From the NCBI GenBank assembly GCA_964059195.1, contig CAXKWD010000001.1:220418484-220482483 (forward strand): a stretch of DNA of 64,000 bases. The letters are read 5' to 3'. The notes below the pieces were generated by a model. That model saw nothing but the letters and a program-made list of their open reading frames with translations, did not search any database and was not told where the DNA came from. This document shows, in pieces, positions 34,520-45,582 of this stretch (position 1 is its first letter; the number at the start of each line of letters is the position of its first letter). The position numbers and the translations under genes are program-made. The DNA is from Ectobius pallidus (Eukaryota; Arthropoda; Insecta; Blattodea; Ectobiidae).

Positions 34520-35689
34520 TAGGGACTGGATTTTTAGGTTTTTAAAAACACTGTTTTATGTTTTCCATTGGGTGAAATAGTTTTTTTTTAGGTTTTTTGT
34601 CCAAAATATCGTTTTCGGGTAGAATAATTGGTTTAATGAATTTGAATGTGCTACATAGGATTGAATACATAATACTTGTAAAGTTTAACTTCACAAAATT
34701 GACTTAAATTTGTGTAAACTTGCTTTAAGACAATATTATACAATTGAAGAAAGAATGCATAAACAATCAAAAGAAGCAGTGAAAATAAGATTGCCTCACA
34801 TTTACTGGTTATAGTTTATCACTAAATATCTTTCAAGATTCTCACCAGTGAAGTTCTTCCTGTTATCTCTTACAATTGGTTAATAGTTAATACTGTATCT
34901 AGACACTACCCTTCTCAGGATTCGAATCCGATGCTTCTAATTTAGTGAGTAAAATACTTTATGGTTGGATGTGGATAATGTGAAACTGATTATTTTCCTT
35001 TTTTCGGTTGTTACGCATGCTAACCGCACAACAGATCAACTAGGGACGAAAACTTCCCCCTTTTCTAGAAAGGTAAATAATACTTGTTTCTGGCAGGCTT
35101 GACAAAATATTACTTTGCCATCTGTCGCGAAATTCAGATCGTCGCCAAACCACTGCCGTTACAAACTCGATTTCATTTGTTTCGGCATAATTAACACGTC
35201 TTCTTAAAACTCACAGTATGACCACTCAGTATGAATAATAGGGAAGTACTAAAGGCAAACAAAAAACAATCGCTTTAAAACACAGAAATCTATATCCTTG
35301 TTCATACACGGCAACAATCGTTGTTCGTACGAACATTTTAAATGCCGGTAATCTTTTCCTCTCTTGATACTGTCCAAACTAGACGACAATGGGTTGAATG
35401 AAACGCTGGTGGTATTAATTTCTACCCGACAAAAATTATTCTCTCCCTGCAAAATGTCGATTTCTCAACTGACAAACAAAAAAGACAAAAAAAGGAACCT
35501 AAATTAGATATTTTAGGTTTTATATCCCGTTTAAGTATATTTAGGTTTTTATACCCCATTTAGGTATTTTTAGGTGCCACAGAATTTATGTGGGTGAATC
35601 CTATGGACATGATTCGAAAAAGTGTATGAGCGCTTTTTGTTTTGAAAGTAAGGGAAAAAATAGGTAAAAACCTACGAATCCTGTCCCTA
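34520..35689. mobile_element. hAT-like element, 1170 bp
   Basis: Ends TAGGGACTGGATTTTTAGGT and near-complement; exact duplication GTTATTAC (34512-34519, 35690-35697). The uninterrupted version of the site is seen in the paralogous spacer at about 26775-26790. Repeated TTTTTAGGTTTT words; no transposase. Confidence 0.85.
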
Positions 35690-36418
35690 GTTATTACCGC
35701 AAATCAATAAAATAGCCACCAACTTGAAGTCGTTATGGTCCTATGTTTCTATTAAACTCTTTCAGCCGAGTTCTTTCGCTAAAGAGTTAGACATATAAGA
35801 CCACTTTTGTAATAGCAACGCTTAAAAGAGTCATGACCACACACGTCATCTACACACCATCAGCAGAGTTAAGGGCTAAATACCAAGAACCTAGGGTCAC
35901 ATTTCTTGGAAATGGAACCAGATTTCCATGAGTCTGGAGAAGGGGAAGCTTAACTGCTTGGCAGTTTGGGGTACCAAAAATAAGATCTTATGTCCGGTTA
36001 TGCATTTAAGGCAATGTGTGTAGAAAATTTAAACAAAATCGTCGCCAATTTTCGTTTCACAATCCAAATATCATTATTTGTGATTTCATACGATTTTTCG
36101 TTCTCGAACACTGACAGACACACACACACAGAGACATGTTTCTGGAAATTGCATTTCTGGATTCAGTGGACCCCAAAACGTGTATTTATGTTAAAAACTC
36201 GACAAGGAATTACAGTGTCGTACACATTACTTTCTCTACCTATGGAATGAATATCAAATTCTTAACAATGTAACTTATCAACATAAATGATAATAAAATA
36301 TATTCATTCTTTTCTTACATATTTATCCAACCATAATTTATATTCCATTGTATTATTACAGTACGATTCATTGATTTATTCAGTTGAATTTATTTTTGAT
36401 AATTGCAGATAGGGTGTT

Positions 36419-36571
36419 CTTATCTCAGCCTAGAATATTATTAAGGTATTGTTTTATTGTGAACAATGTGACTTTGGATTTGTATAAAACAGCAGTCTGC
36501 CTCTTGAACCTCACCACAGTTCTCCTGAATTCTCAAGTCTTCAGCGCCTACAGAAGAAGCAAAGCTTGATG
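36419..36571 (+). promoter_or_regulatory. Copy 6 promoter and exon 1
   Basis: CTTATC at 36419-36424, TATAAAA 64 bp on at 36483-36489; exon 1 ends with ATG (36569-36571) before donor GTAAGAG. Confidence 0.82.
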
Positions 36572-36699
36572 GTAAGAGAGAATTTATCTGAGTTATTTAA
36601 AACTTAATAGTTTCCACTTACAAATAAGTTGCATTACGATAACACAGAACTGTACATGCAAATATATTTAGCATTAGTGTATCATATTTCATATAGCTC

Positions 36700-37060
36700 C
36701 CAGTGTTGAAGCATAGGGGCTGGAAGAGGAAGTTACTGTAACCTATTTGAATTTTGTTACGTTTATTTTTCAAAAGAGGGCAGAGTGGCAGGTGGTAAGC
36801 CCATCGCCTCACAACCCCCCCCCCGGAAACGAAGGTATTACTTGGACATAAAAGGGACGAGGAATTTTGTCTAGAAACTCTCATTTAGGCTTGGTATTCT
36901 TCTATGTGCCATAAATCTACTAGTTTTGCCCCCAGCTTAAAGTCCATAACGCAGGACTTTTAAATTCAGGGTTTTTACATCCTAAAAAATCAACTGACCG
37001 CGGCCGGGTTTGATCTACAGGCTGGAACGCTACCAACTTTAGCATGAGAGTTGAATGAAA
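36700..37060 (-). mobile_element. SINE in intron 1 of copy 6
   Basis: The minus strand has a tRNA-like head (TTGGTAGCGTTCCAGCCTGT, then GATCAAACCCGGCCGCGG) followed by a body with GATGGGCTTACCAC-type sequence. It lies about 130 bp after exon 1, the same relative place as in copies 7 (42745-43100) and 8 (56575-56925). Confidence 0.7.
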
Positions 37061-37520
37061 TTATTTCTCTCATAAAGAACTCTGATAGACTTCTTGCTAT
37101 AGTAAATTTAAGCTTTCAAAATGCAGTTTAAAGGGAATCTATATTATGTATAATTGGATATAAGCCGAAATATTAAGCACATTTTAAAGATATACCGGAT
37201 GTTCCCGAAATGCCGTCCATTGGAATAGGCAACACAAACGACTATACTAGGAGCGGTGTGAAACCACTATTATTGTATCGTTACTAACTAAAAAGTAGAA
37301 CTAGTTTTTGCCGTTCCATTTTTATTTAAAAGTTCAGGATTGCTAACAATGTCCACACGTACGAGACAAGTGTATTTGCTGTAGGGCCTACTGACATTCA
37401 GATTTGTTATAGCGATCTGACAGACACACGGTATGTTTATTGGTAAATGTTTAATAAGTGTACCCTAGTAATTATTACTATACCTAGGAGTACTAAATAT
37501 ATTGACCCGCATAGAGCATT

Positions 37521-37522
<2 letters not shown>

Positions 37523-37563
<41 letters not shown>

Positions 37564-37580
37564 TAATAATAACAATAATA
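37523..37580 (+). repeat. (AAT)n microsatellite
   Basis: AAT repeats after CGCATAGAGCATTGT, shared position with copies 3 and 5. Confidence 0.9.
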
Positions 37581-37664
37581 CAAATAACAATGCTTCTGGA
37601 ACATTACGATCCAAAACATCTGGATACATCTGTTATGTACGGCTATGATCTACAACAGTTCCGA

Positions 37665-38206
37665 TTTCAAATCCCGTACCTGTCTGGAATTCTGTCCTCA
37701 TTTCGAAGCTACTCTCCACGAAATGTGGTCCTAGGATGTTCCTTTCAGGTAAAAGATAGTGGTTCCCTCGTACTAGGGCTTCCTACGTAAAGAGTAAGGC
37801 AACGATGGTTCGATTAGTTATGCCTTTAAGGATTATCACAACCTATTCTGACAAACACACACCACTAAACGTAAAGGCAACAACTCATAACTTACATGAT
37901 ATAATTCGTACCGCCCCTGTAATATGCACCCAACAATACCGGCGCAAGATGCCCTTTTACATATACAATGAGTAACCTCAAGATGCGAACGCCAATTTGC
38001 GAACACCCGGTATACCATTGAAATATTTTCCGGTGTTCTCCTGAGTATTTACATTTAGGATTGTAAACCCTAAAAAATAGAGCAAGGTCCGCAATTCAAG
38101 TCCCAGATACAGAAACATACCCCATTCCTTTATATATATATGAAACAATTAAATATCAAGGTAACGAACTACGCAAAACTCGTGCAACGCCGGGTATACC
38201 AGCTAG
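37665..38206 (+). repeat. Helitron-like 3' segment in intron 1 of copy 6
   Basis: Shortest and least interrupted version of the block also in copies 2 and 3, ending CGCCGGGTATACCAGCTAG followed by T. The uninterrupted sequence serves as the reference for insertions in the other two. Confidence 0.55.
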
Positions 38207-38371
38207 TAGAATATAAATGGAAATAGTTGTACTCACAAACTGATCGGAGGGTTGGCGAACATGGAGTTTTGAAAAGTCACGTCTCTGGCTTTCCATGAAA
38301 AACTAATAGCTATTGAGATCGCGGTTTGGGTATTTCCAATGTTGTGGTAATAAAATACATTGTATTACAAT

Positions 38372-39662
38372 CAAGGGCGCCCATACCCGGGGGCAGGGGG
38401 GGGCCGCGGCCCCCCCCTAGCTCTCAGGGAAAGGAAAAAATTCAATATTAATAATTATAGTCTGTTTTTTTCTTTTAAGACAATTATTTGAAAGTCAGTA
38501 GAGACATAAGTTTGCAGAAGTTTTACCATATCGACACCATGGAAGCAGAATCCACACTGGATTAGAAAAGGGGATCCTGGGGGTTTGGACCCCCAAAAAT
38601 CAAAACCTAAAATTCTATTTTTGTATTTAAAAAAAATTAATAAATTAAACAATTTTTGTGGGTGTGTCAAATATGATATAGCAGTTATTTTGTTTCCATA
38701 ACATAATGAGTAGGCCTGTTATTTCCATTGTTCTTTGTGTTATTTAACTTTTCTTATAAATGAGTATTATAACTTAGGTTTGTTTAAGTTCGCATGTCTA
38801 GAGTATGGTAAACAAATTTCCTAACTAGTTTTTCAGAGCTAAAATAGCGTAAAATGTTATTTTAATTAGTTCAATATTTAAAAATTTTCCGGGGGTGGAC
38901 CCCCGACTTAGGTAATGATGTCTTGTTTACGTTGGTATGTCTTAGGGTATGGTAAATAAATTTCTTAACTAGCTTTCAGGGCTAAAATAGCATAAAATGT
39001 GATTTTCATTAGTTCAGTATTTAAAAATCTTCCGGGGGTGAACCCCCGACTTAGGTAACAATTTCTCGTTTAAGTTGGCATATCTTAGAGTATGGCAAAT
39101 AAATTTCCTAACAAGCTTTCAGGCCTAAAATAGCATAAAATGTGATTTTCATTAGTTCAGTATTTAAAAATTTTCCAGGGCTAACCCCTGACTTAGGTAA
39201 CAATTTCTTGTTTAAGTTGGCATATCTTAAAGTATGGTAAACAAATTTAATAACTTGTTTTTCAGAGCTAAAATAGCGTAAAATGTGATTTCAACTAGTT
39301 CATTATTTAAAAATTTTCCAGGGGTGGACCCCCGACTTAGGTAACGATTTCTTGTTTACATTGGCACGTAAACAAATTTCCTAACTAGTTTTTCAGTGCT
39401 AAAATAGCGTAAAAAGTGATTTTAATTAGTTGAATATTTTAAATTTTTCTGGGGATGGACCCACGACCCCCTTGCTTGAGGGGTATTCCAAATCCCCTGC
39501 CACTTCCAATCCTCCCCGAAATTATTTTCTGGCTACTTCATTGTTGCACTTACATTATTATATTATTAATGTAATGTTACAAACTAACCCAAGAAGTTAA
39601 AGGGATAATAAATTAACTAAAAATTTGGCCCCCCCCTAGAAAATATCATATGGGCGCCCTTG
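38372..39662. mobile_element. hAT-like element with 143-bp internal tandem repeats
   Basis: Ends CAAGGGCGCCCATA and complement TATGGGCGCCCTTG; exact duplication ATTACAAT (38364-38371, 39663-39670). Five degenerate units of about 143 bp (from roughly 38780 to 39440), each with a hairpin GGGGGTGGACCCCC and AGCTAAAATAGCGTAAAATG. No transposase. It lies 0.45 kb before exon 2 of copy 6. Confidence 0.88.
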
Positions 39663-40108
39663 ATTACAATATATACCGACTATACAATCAGTTGCACAAA
39701 ATGGACAATATAGATATTTTTAATACTAACAATAAGCGGTTTAAAAATATATGTGAAAAAAATTTGAAAATTTTAAAATAATAATTAATAAATTTTGCTC
39801 CATGTCATTTTCTTTACTTGAATCTTTCTGACATGTATATTTTCCTCCAAAACTATTATATTATTATTTGTTTTTTTCATATTATGTTCCCTTGTGTAAT
39901 AGTCATATTGTTTTGTGTTTGTGTTTTTCTTTTCTGTGTGTTTTTTTTCTTCTTATTGTTGTAGCATTAGCTTAATTATTTTGAATGTCACTTGAATTTT
40001 TGAATCTGGTGTATTATGTAAGCGAGAATATTGTAATTGGGCATTAGCCTGTAATATTCTTAGTACAATAAATAAATAAATAAATACATTGTATTACTGT
40101 TATTACAG

Positions 40109-40406
40109 ATGAAGTTGGCACTACTGCTGTTTGTTTTGGCCGCCTGCATGGCTGCTGGCTTTTGTACTATAACCCGTAAGTTTTTAATTTCCTTATAAGT
40201 TGGTCACAATCTGTAGATTTCATGCCAACGTGTCATCGGACTGTTTTCTTGCAGCTTATATGAGGTGCAGGTACGACTCCGACTGTCCTCGTGGGTACTA
40301 CTGCCATAAAAGTGGGGGGCCAATTGGCGTCTGTAGAAAGAATGGATACTTGTATTACGACGCATACGACTACCAAGGACCACCTGCACCACAAGAGTGG
40401 TATTAG
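40109..40406 (+). CDS. Small secreted four-Cys peptide, array copy 6
   Basis: Exon 2 (40109-40175) encodes the signal peptide, ending A-G-F-C-T-I-T. Intron 2 is 40176-40254; exon 3 (40255-40406) encodes C-x5-C-x5-C-x9-C with D-S-D-C-P-R-G-Y-Y-C and G-V-C, then a Tyr-rich tail ending P-A-P-Q-E-W-Y before TAG; 72 residues. It is the best preserved member: intact CTTATC and TATA sites, exon-1 ATG, consensus splice sites and poly(A) signal. Function unknown; features fit a secreted disulfide-bonded peptide. Confidence 0.9.
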
Positions 40407-40454
40407 TACCATGGGGCAGATGAGCCGCCATATTGGCATTGAGACCACAATATG

Positions 40455-40460
40455 AATAAA
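40455..40460 (+). terminator. Copy 6 poly(A) signal
   Basis: AATAAA about 50 bp after the stop, in the conserved 3' unit. Confidence 0.88.
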
Positions 40461-40861
40461 GTCTCCACAGAGCAATGACAATCCACTTGTTATCATTTCT
40501 TCACCACCCTAGCCCTTTCCTTCAAGTGGACATCATATTTAGCAAACACTCACCGCTGAATTATTGATATTCACTCCCTGGGCAATTGTGCTCTTCCAGG
40601 TCCTTCATGATGTTATGCAGGCTTTGCAATACTAAGCCCTCTGGTTTTATACTCTGCAACGAGCAGAAGTGATTTTATCCACCCGCCATCACACAAGACT
40701 ATTGACAACTTTACGCTTAATAATATCTACTATTATCTTTATAACTGTAAAGGAAGAGACTGTATTCAGTAATACTTTCTTATGAATTCACACTGTTGCA
40801 CATAATTGCAAGAAAACAGTAAAACCAGTGAACAAAGTAAGTAAACGTACAATTACAAATA

Positions 40862-42290
40862 AGTTTTCATCAATTCGAGTTCTTGTTTTTAAACAATTTA
40901 TTGTTTAGTGGTATCAGATAAGGGTTTCTTTTTGTAAAATTGTTATATAACCTTGGTCTGAAATGTGTACAATGTTTTTGACCTGCTTCTGTAGCACACT
41001 TTGGTTTCAAAAGAGGGGAGGTATTATACCTCCTTGTATTATACAGGGTGCGGCAAAACATCCTCCCTATTTTAAAGTTCAAATAAAAAACAGATGGATC
41101 AAAATAAAGAAGCTGTATTAACACGAATGATTCTATACAGTGGGAAGTTTCATGTTTTGAACAATGTGTCACTCAAGTGGTGCCTTTCACTTTCAGTGCA
41201 TTGTTAAATGCGACTTCGGAAATTCTCCATCGTTCTAACCAACATTTCTTGAGGAATAAGACCAATCTCTTCGTGTATTGCATTTCTTAGGGCTGGCAAA
41301 GTCCTCGACCGATGTTTAAACACCTCAGCCTTAAGATATTCCCACAGAAAGTAATCGCAGGGTTTAAGGTCTGGTGATCGTGCTGGCCAGGGAATATCGC
41401 CATGTAAAGAAATTAAGCGTCCGGAAAACATCTGTCTCAGCACTAGGAGAGAAATCCGAGCTGTGTGAGAGGTAGCATCGTCCTGCTGAAACTATACCTC
41501 TTCAGTCGGCAGTGCATTGAGTCTTGGCGAAAAAAATGTGTTGATCATGTGAGTGTATCTTTCAGAATTTACTGTCACAGTAGCACCGTCCTCTTAAAAA
41601 AAGTAAAGACCAATTATCCCGACTCTTCCAACTGTGCACCATACAGTAACACGGTCGCTATGCAGAGGTTTTTCATGAAGCTCACGAGGGTTCTGTCCAC
41701 TCCAATAACTGAAATTTTGCTTATTAACACATCCAGATAAGTAAAAATGTGCTTCAAACTAAAAAGGACCACAGCATCTTCTGGTACAGCTTCAGGGATG
41801 TTTGCACATGACCTCACACGATTTTCATAATCACGTTGACGCAATTGATATGATGAACCTTGCTATGAGAGCACGGAGACAGTATTAAGGTCTATTTACA
41901 CTTAGTAGTGAGGTGAACTAATGTAATATACTGAAAACCCTAAATTCCCACTGTGTAGATATCATTAACATTAAAACAGTTTCTTTATTTTGATCCATTT
42001 GTTTTTTTATTTGGAATTTAAAATAGGGAGGATGTTTTGCCGCACCCTTTAGTAGTGATGTTGGGTTATGAATTTTTCATGATGTTTATGGAAATAATTT
42101 AATAAAGTGTAGGAGTTAATTGTTTTATATTCAATACGCCAAAATCTACCATATACAGTATAAACTTTTAGATGGATAGTCGATTGATCTCTTTAAACAT
42201 ATATTGATTATTCTTTTCTGTAACAAGGACAGTGGGCGGAGTGCAGTCTGACATATCCCACCCCATTCTATTATATTCCATATTGAGTAT
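40862..42290 (-). mobile_element. Non-LTR retrotransposon 3' fragment (family NN) split by a transposon
   Basis: The minus strand encodes reverse transcriptase C-terminal pieces with R-R-Y-N-T-S, P-K-C-A-T-E-A-G and P-L-N-N-K-L-F-K, matching the + strand copy at 48780-49282 and the fragment at 58234-58490. A 1-kb mariner-like element (41044-42049) interrupts it. Confidence 0.75.
41044..42049 (-). mobile_element. Mariner-like element with transposase remnant
   Basis: Ends CAGGGTGCGGCAAAACATCC and complement, with flanking TA. The paralogous LINE at 58400-58425 reads TTGTATTATAGTAGTG across the site, giving a clean empty site with one TA. The minus frame 41443-41204 encodes P-W-P-A-R-S-P-D-L-K-P-C-D-Y-F-L-W, the box holding the last catalytic Asp region of mariner-type DDE/D transposases. 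The N-terminal half is degraded. Confidence 0.88.
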
Positions 42291-42473
42291 GAGTATCAAG
42301 TTCTTAACAATGTAACTTATCAGCATAAATGATGATAATGAAATATTTTTGATATTTCCTTATGTCTTTATTTATCCAACCGTAATTTATATTTAAATGT
42401 ATTATTACAGTACGCTACATTAATTTATAGGCCTACTGTTTAGTTTGTTTCTGATAATTGCAGGTAGGGTGTT

Positions 42474-42628
42474 CTTATCTAAGCCTCCCATACAATTAAA
42501 GTATTTTTTTATTGTGAACTATGTGGCTTTGATTTTGTATAAAACAGGAGTCTGAAGTCTTGAACATCACCATAGTTCTCCTGAATTCTCAAGTCTTCAG
42601 CTCGTACAGAAGAAGCAAAACTTTGATG
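42474..42628 (+). promoter_or_regulatory. Copy 7 promoter and exon 1
   Basis: CTTATC at 42474-42479, TATAAAA 64 bp on at 42538-42544; exon 1 ends with ATG (42626-42628), donor GTGAGAG. A TAGGCCTA micro-insertion lies upstream at 42428-42435. Confidence 0.82.
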
Positions 42629-42744
42629 GTGAGAGAAAATTTATCACAGCTAATAGTTTACATTTACAAATAAGCTGCATTACGAAAACACAGAACTGTT
42701 AATTAATGTATTTTTAGCATTAGTGTATGATATTACATATTGCT

Positions 42745-43100
42745 CCCAGTGATGAAGCATAGGGCCTAGAAGTGGAGGTTAGAGTAACCTATTTGAATTT
42801 TGTTACGTTTACTTTTCAAGAAAGGGCAGAGTGACAGGTGGTAAGCCCATCGCCTCACAACCCCCTCCCCCCGGAAACTAAGGTATTACTTGGATGTGAA
42901 AGGGACGAGGAATTTTGTCTAGAAACTCTCATTTAGGCTTGGTGTTCTTCTATGTGCCGTAAATCTACGACTCGGGGCCCCCCCGGATTAAAATCTTTCC
43001 CGTAGGACTTTTAAATGCAGGATTTTTACGTCCTGAAAAATCGACCGCGGCCGGATTTGATTAGGCTGATATGCTACCAACTTTTGCATGAGAGTGGAAT
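42745..43100 (-). mobile_element. SINE in intron 1 of copy 7
   Basis: Same family, strand and relative position as 36700-37060, so inherited with the duplicated unit. Confidence 0.7.
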
Positions 43101-43406
43101 GAAATTATTTCTCTCATAAAAAAAACTCTTACATTTTAATTCTGCTTGTTTCTATACCCCATAGACTTCTTGCTATACTAAAGGGTTTTAAAAAATGCAG
43201 CTTAAATGCGGTTTGTATTATGTGAATTTGAATATAAGTTGATATATTAAATAAATATTCAAAATATACAGAATGTTCCCGAAATGCGAACATGGAGTTT
43301 TGTAAAGTCACGTCTCTGGCTTTCCATGAAAAACTAATAGCTATTGAGATCGCGGTTTGGTTATTTCCAATGTTGTGATGATAATGTACATTGTATTACT
43401 GTTATT

Positions 43407-44291
43407 AAGTGCCAGTATGGTACTTTATGAGATTGTGTGTGCGGGACGAAAAATGTCTGTCCGTCTGTCTGTCCGTCCGTCCGTCCGTGTGTCTGTACGC
43501 GCCATAACTCAAATACGCTTTATCGGATTTTCATGAAACTTGGTATACACATTTATAATGTCCATGGGAAGACCCCTATTGTTATTGAACCAAATCGGTT
43601 CACCGGTACCGGCATAAAACCCAATTTAGTGTTTTTATTTAAAAGCGCCATAACTCAAATACGCTTTATCAGATTTTCATGAAACTAGGTATTCGCATTT
43701 ATAATGTCCATGGAAAGATGTCTGTTGATATTGGACCGAATCGGTTGGCCGGTACCGGAATAATGCGAAATTTAGTGCATTTTTATGGCATTATATAACA
43801 AAAGGCCCCATAACTCAAATATACTTTGTCGGATTTTCATGAAACTTGGTATACGCATTTATAACGTCCGTGGAAAGAAGCCTATTAATTTTGGACCTTA
43901 TCGGTTGACCGGTACCAGAGTAACGACTAATTAAAGGTCACATGTTTTTTAATTTTTTTCTACCGGTATAATTTGACAGTTAACACTATTCCTTCACTTA
44001 TGCTTATCAAACGAGACCGTCAAACTGACTGAGTTGGCAAATGGTAACGCCTTGGACTCGTATTCTGGAGGTCCCCGGACCAAATTCCGGTGCCGGCCGA
44101 TTTGACATGGATTGTTTTAATTTAATTTTTATGTGAGTACGCGATTGTCAAGGTAGCACAGATCTGTAGTTCTGCTGACGCTGGTCGATTTTAATCTGAA
44201 TAGAAAAACTTATTTTCTGCATATCATAATTGCAATTATAATTGATTCAACAAAAACATACTGGCACTTTGTTATATCAGTTTACCTGATT
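43407..44291 (+). repeat. GTGCCAG composite repeat in intron 1 of copy 7
   Basis: Starts AAGTGCCAGTATGG, has a (TCTG/TCCG)n tract at about 43453-43497, three degenerate units of about 150 bp containing CGCCATAACTCAAATACGC and CGGTTCACCGGTACCGG, a tRNA-like block near 44035-44100, and an end with CATACTGGCACTT then CAGTTTACCTGATTTT. TTATT flanks both ends. Its right edge lies 9 bp before exon 2 and supplies the polypyrimidine region of the acceptor. Confidence 0.7.
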
Positions 44292-44300
44292 TTATTGCAG

Positions 44301-44559
44301 ATGAAGTTGGTAGGCCTACTACTGCTCTTTGTTTTGGCCGTCTGCATGGCTACTGGCTTCAATAGATTCCGTATGTTTATAATTTTCGGACACAATTATT
44401 GGTCACAGTCATTAGATTCCTTGCACAGATGTAATCGGAAGGTTTTCTTTTGCAGCTCGTCGACCATGTAATCATAACTGGAACTGTTCTCCATGGTTCT
44501 ACTGCCACAAGAAGCCAGGACAACAAAGTGGCGAATGTCGAGAAATAGGGAATGGTTGA
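44301..44559 (+). CDS. Small secreted four-Cys peptide, array copy 7
   Basis: Exon 2 (44301-44370) encodes the signal peptide, with a 6-bp insertion (TAGGCCTA in place of TA) that adds two residues in the hydrophobic core, ending G-F-N-R-F. Donor is GTATGT. Intron 2 is 44371-44455; exon 3 (44456-44559) encodes C-x5-C-x5-C-x10-C, but the conserved Gly after the second Cys is Trp. The C-terminus is short (R-E-I-G-N-G, TGA): the usual tail and TAG are missing, apparently through a deletion joining two GGT-containing words. 57 residues; divergent, possibly under relaxed or altered selection. Confidence 0.83.
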
Positions 44560-44571
44560 GACCGCAATATA

Positions 44572-44577
44572 AATAAA
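44572..44577 (+). terminator. Copy 7 poly(A) signal
   Basis: AATAAA only 13 bp after the stop; the intervening 3' UTR is deleted. The conserved 3' flank ends at about 44637. Confidence 0.82.
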
Positions 44578-44770
44578 GTCTCCACAGAGCAATGACAATC
44601 CACTTGTTATCATTTCTTCACCACCCTAGTCCATTCCTATAAATAAATTACTGATAAACAATACAATTAAGAATAAGACTGTGCAGTTCATGCAATTTAT
44701 TTGTAAACGATGGGTTAACAAACATTATGTTTTAATTAATTTTTATCAAATATAGTATTTTGCGATACAA

Positions 44771-44873
44771 GTGCCGTAAGCGATGCATACGGATCGAGGA
44801 AAGAGTTTGAAAAAACGAGGCGCTCGCGCCGAGTTTTTTCAATTTTCCGAGATCCGTTATGCGCTTACGGCAC
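44771..44873. repeat. Strong 103-bp hairpin
   Basis: GTGCCGTAAGCG and its complement at the outer ends, GATCC/GGATC steps, and an inner AAAAAACGAGGCGC paired with GCGCCGAGTTTTTT around the loop. Probably the core of a MITE: TTTTTTGCACGA (44892-44903) and its complement at 45178-45190 may be further parts. Confidence 0.7.
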
Positions 44874-45389
44874 GAGTATTGCATGGTATTTTTTTGCACG
44901 ATGATTATTTATATCAATTCAATTATATTAATTATGATATTACCTGAAAATATTATGTAAATACATTCTTGAAAATAGATGTTTATTTCAGAAAGTGATT
45001 CGCATGTGTTTTTTGTTATGGGAACCGAATATTTGTCCTGGGGGGCCATGTCCATAAAGGCTTGTATTATGATGTGCCGTAAGTAAATTCTTACCGCACA
45101 TAGCAACAAGATTGCGTGTGGGAATGTCAACTTACGATCCACGGCAACAACACTCGTAAGTACTACTAATTAGTTATGTCGTGCAAAAAATTATTTAAGG
45201 AAGCATTCACACCGAAGTAACGTAGCATGCGAGTCGCAAACTTGGATGCACGCTGCACGTTACTCATTTTAAATCCCAAATAAACAAGTTCAAGTCTTTA
45301 CACCGAAATAGCGTGCCAATAATGAATCTCACAAAGTGCGACATTCATTTCTTCAGATAGATCTGGACTTAGTTCATGCGACGCTACTC

Positions 45390-45560
45390 GGGATGACGGC
45401 TGGGAGATCCAAAGGAAAAAGACCAATTGGAATACCTAGAAGTAGGTGGGAGGACAATATTAGAATAGAAGGGAAGTAGGATTTGCAAGGGATGGTTGGA
45501 ATTAGAACAGAATGGGGTTGGATGGTGGGCACATGTAAGCCCATAAAGTAGATAATATAC
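45390..45560 (+). pseudogene. LINE family RW C-terminal fragment
   Basis: Encodes a decayed G-K-R-P-I-G-I-P-R block followed by R-W-E-D-N, then frame breaks, matching the C-terminus at 4619-4978. 5'-truncated. Confidence 0.6.
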
Positions 45561-45582
45561 CTTAAGCTTGATTGAGAATTAT

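Noticed and set aside
36618..36884. 88-codon minus frame in intron 1 of copy 6
   Set aside because: Falls in the SINE and is not conserved as a frame in copies 7 and 8.
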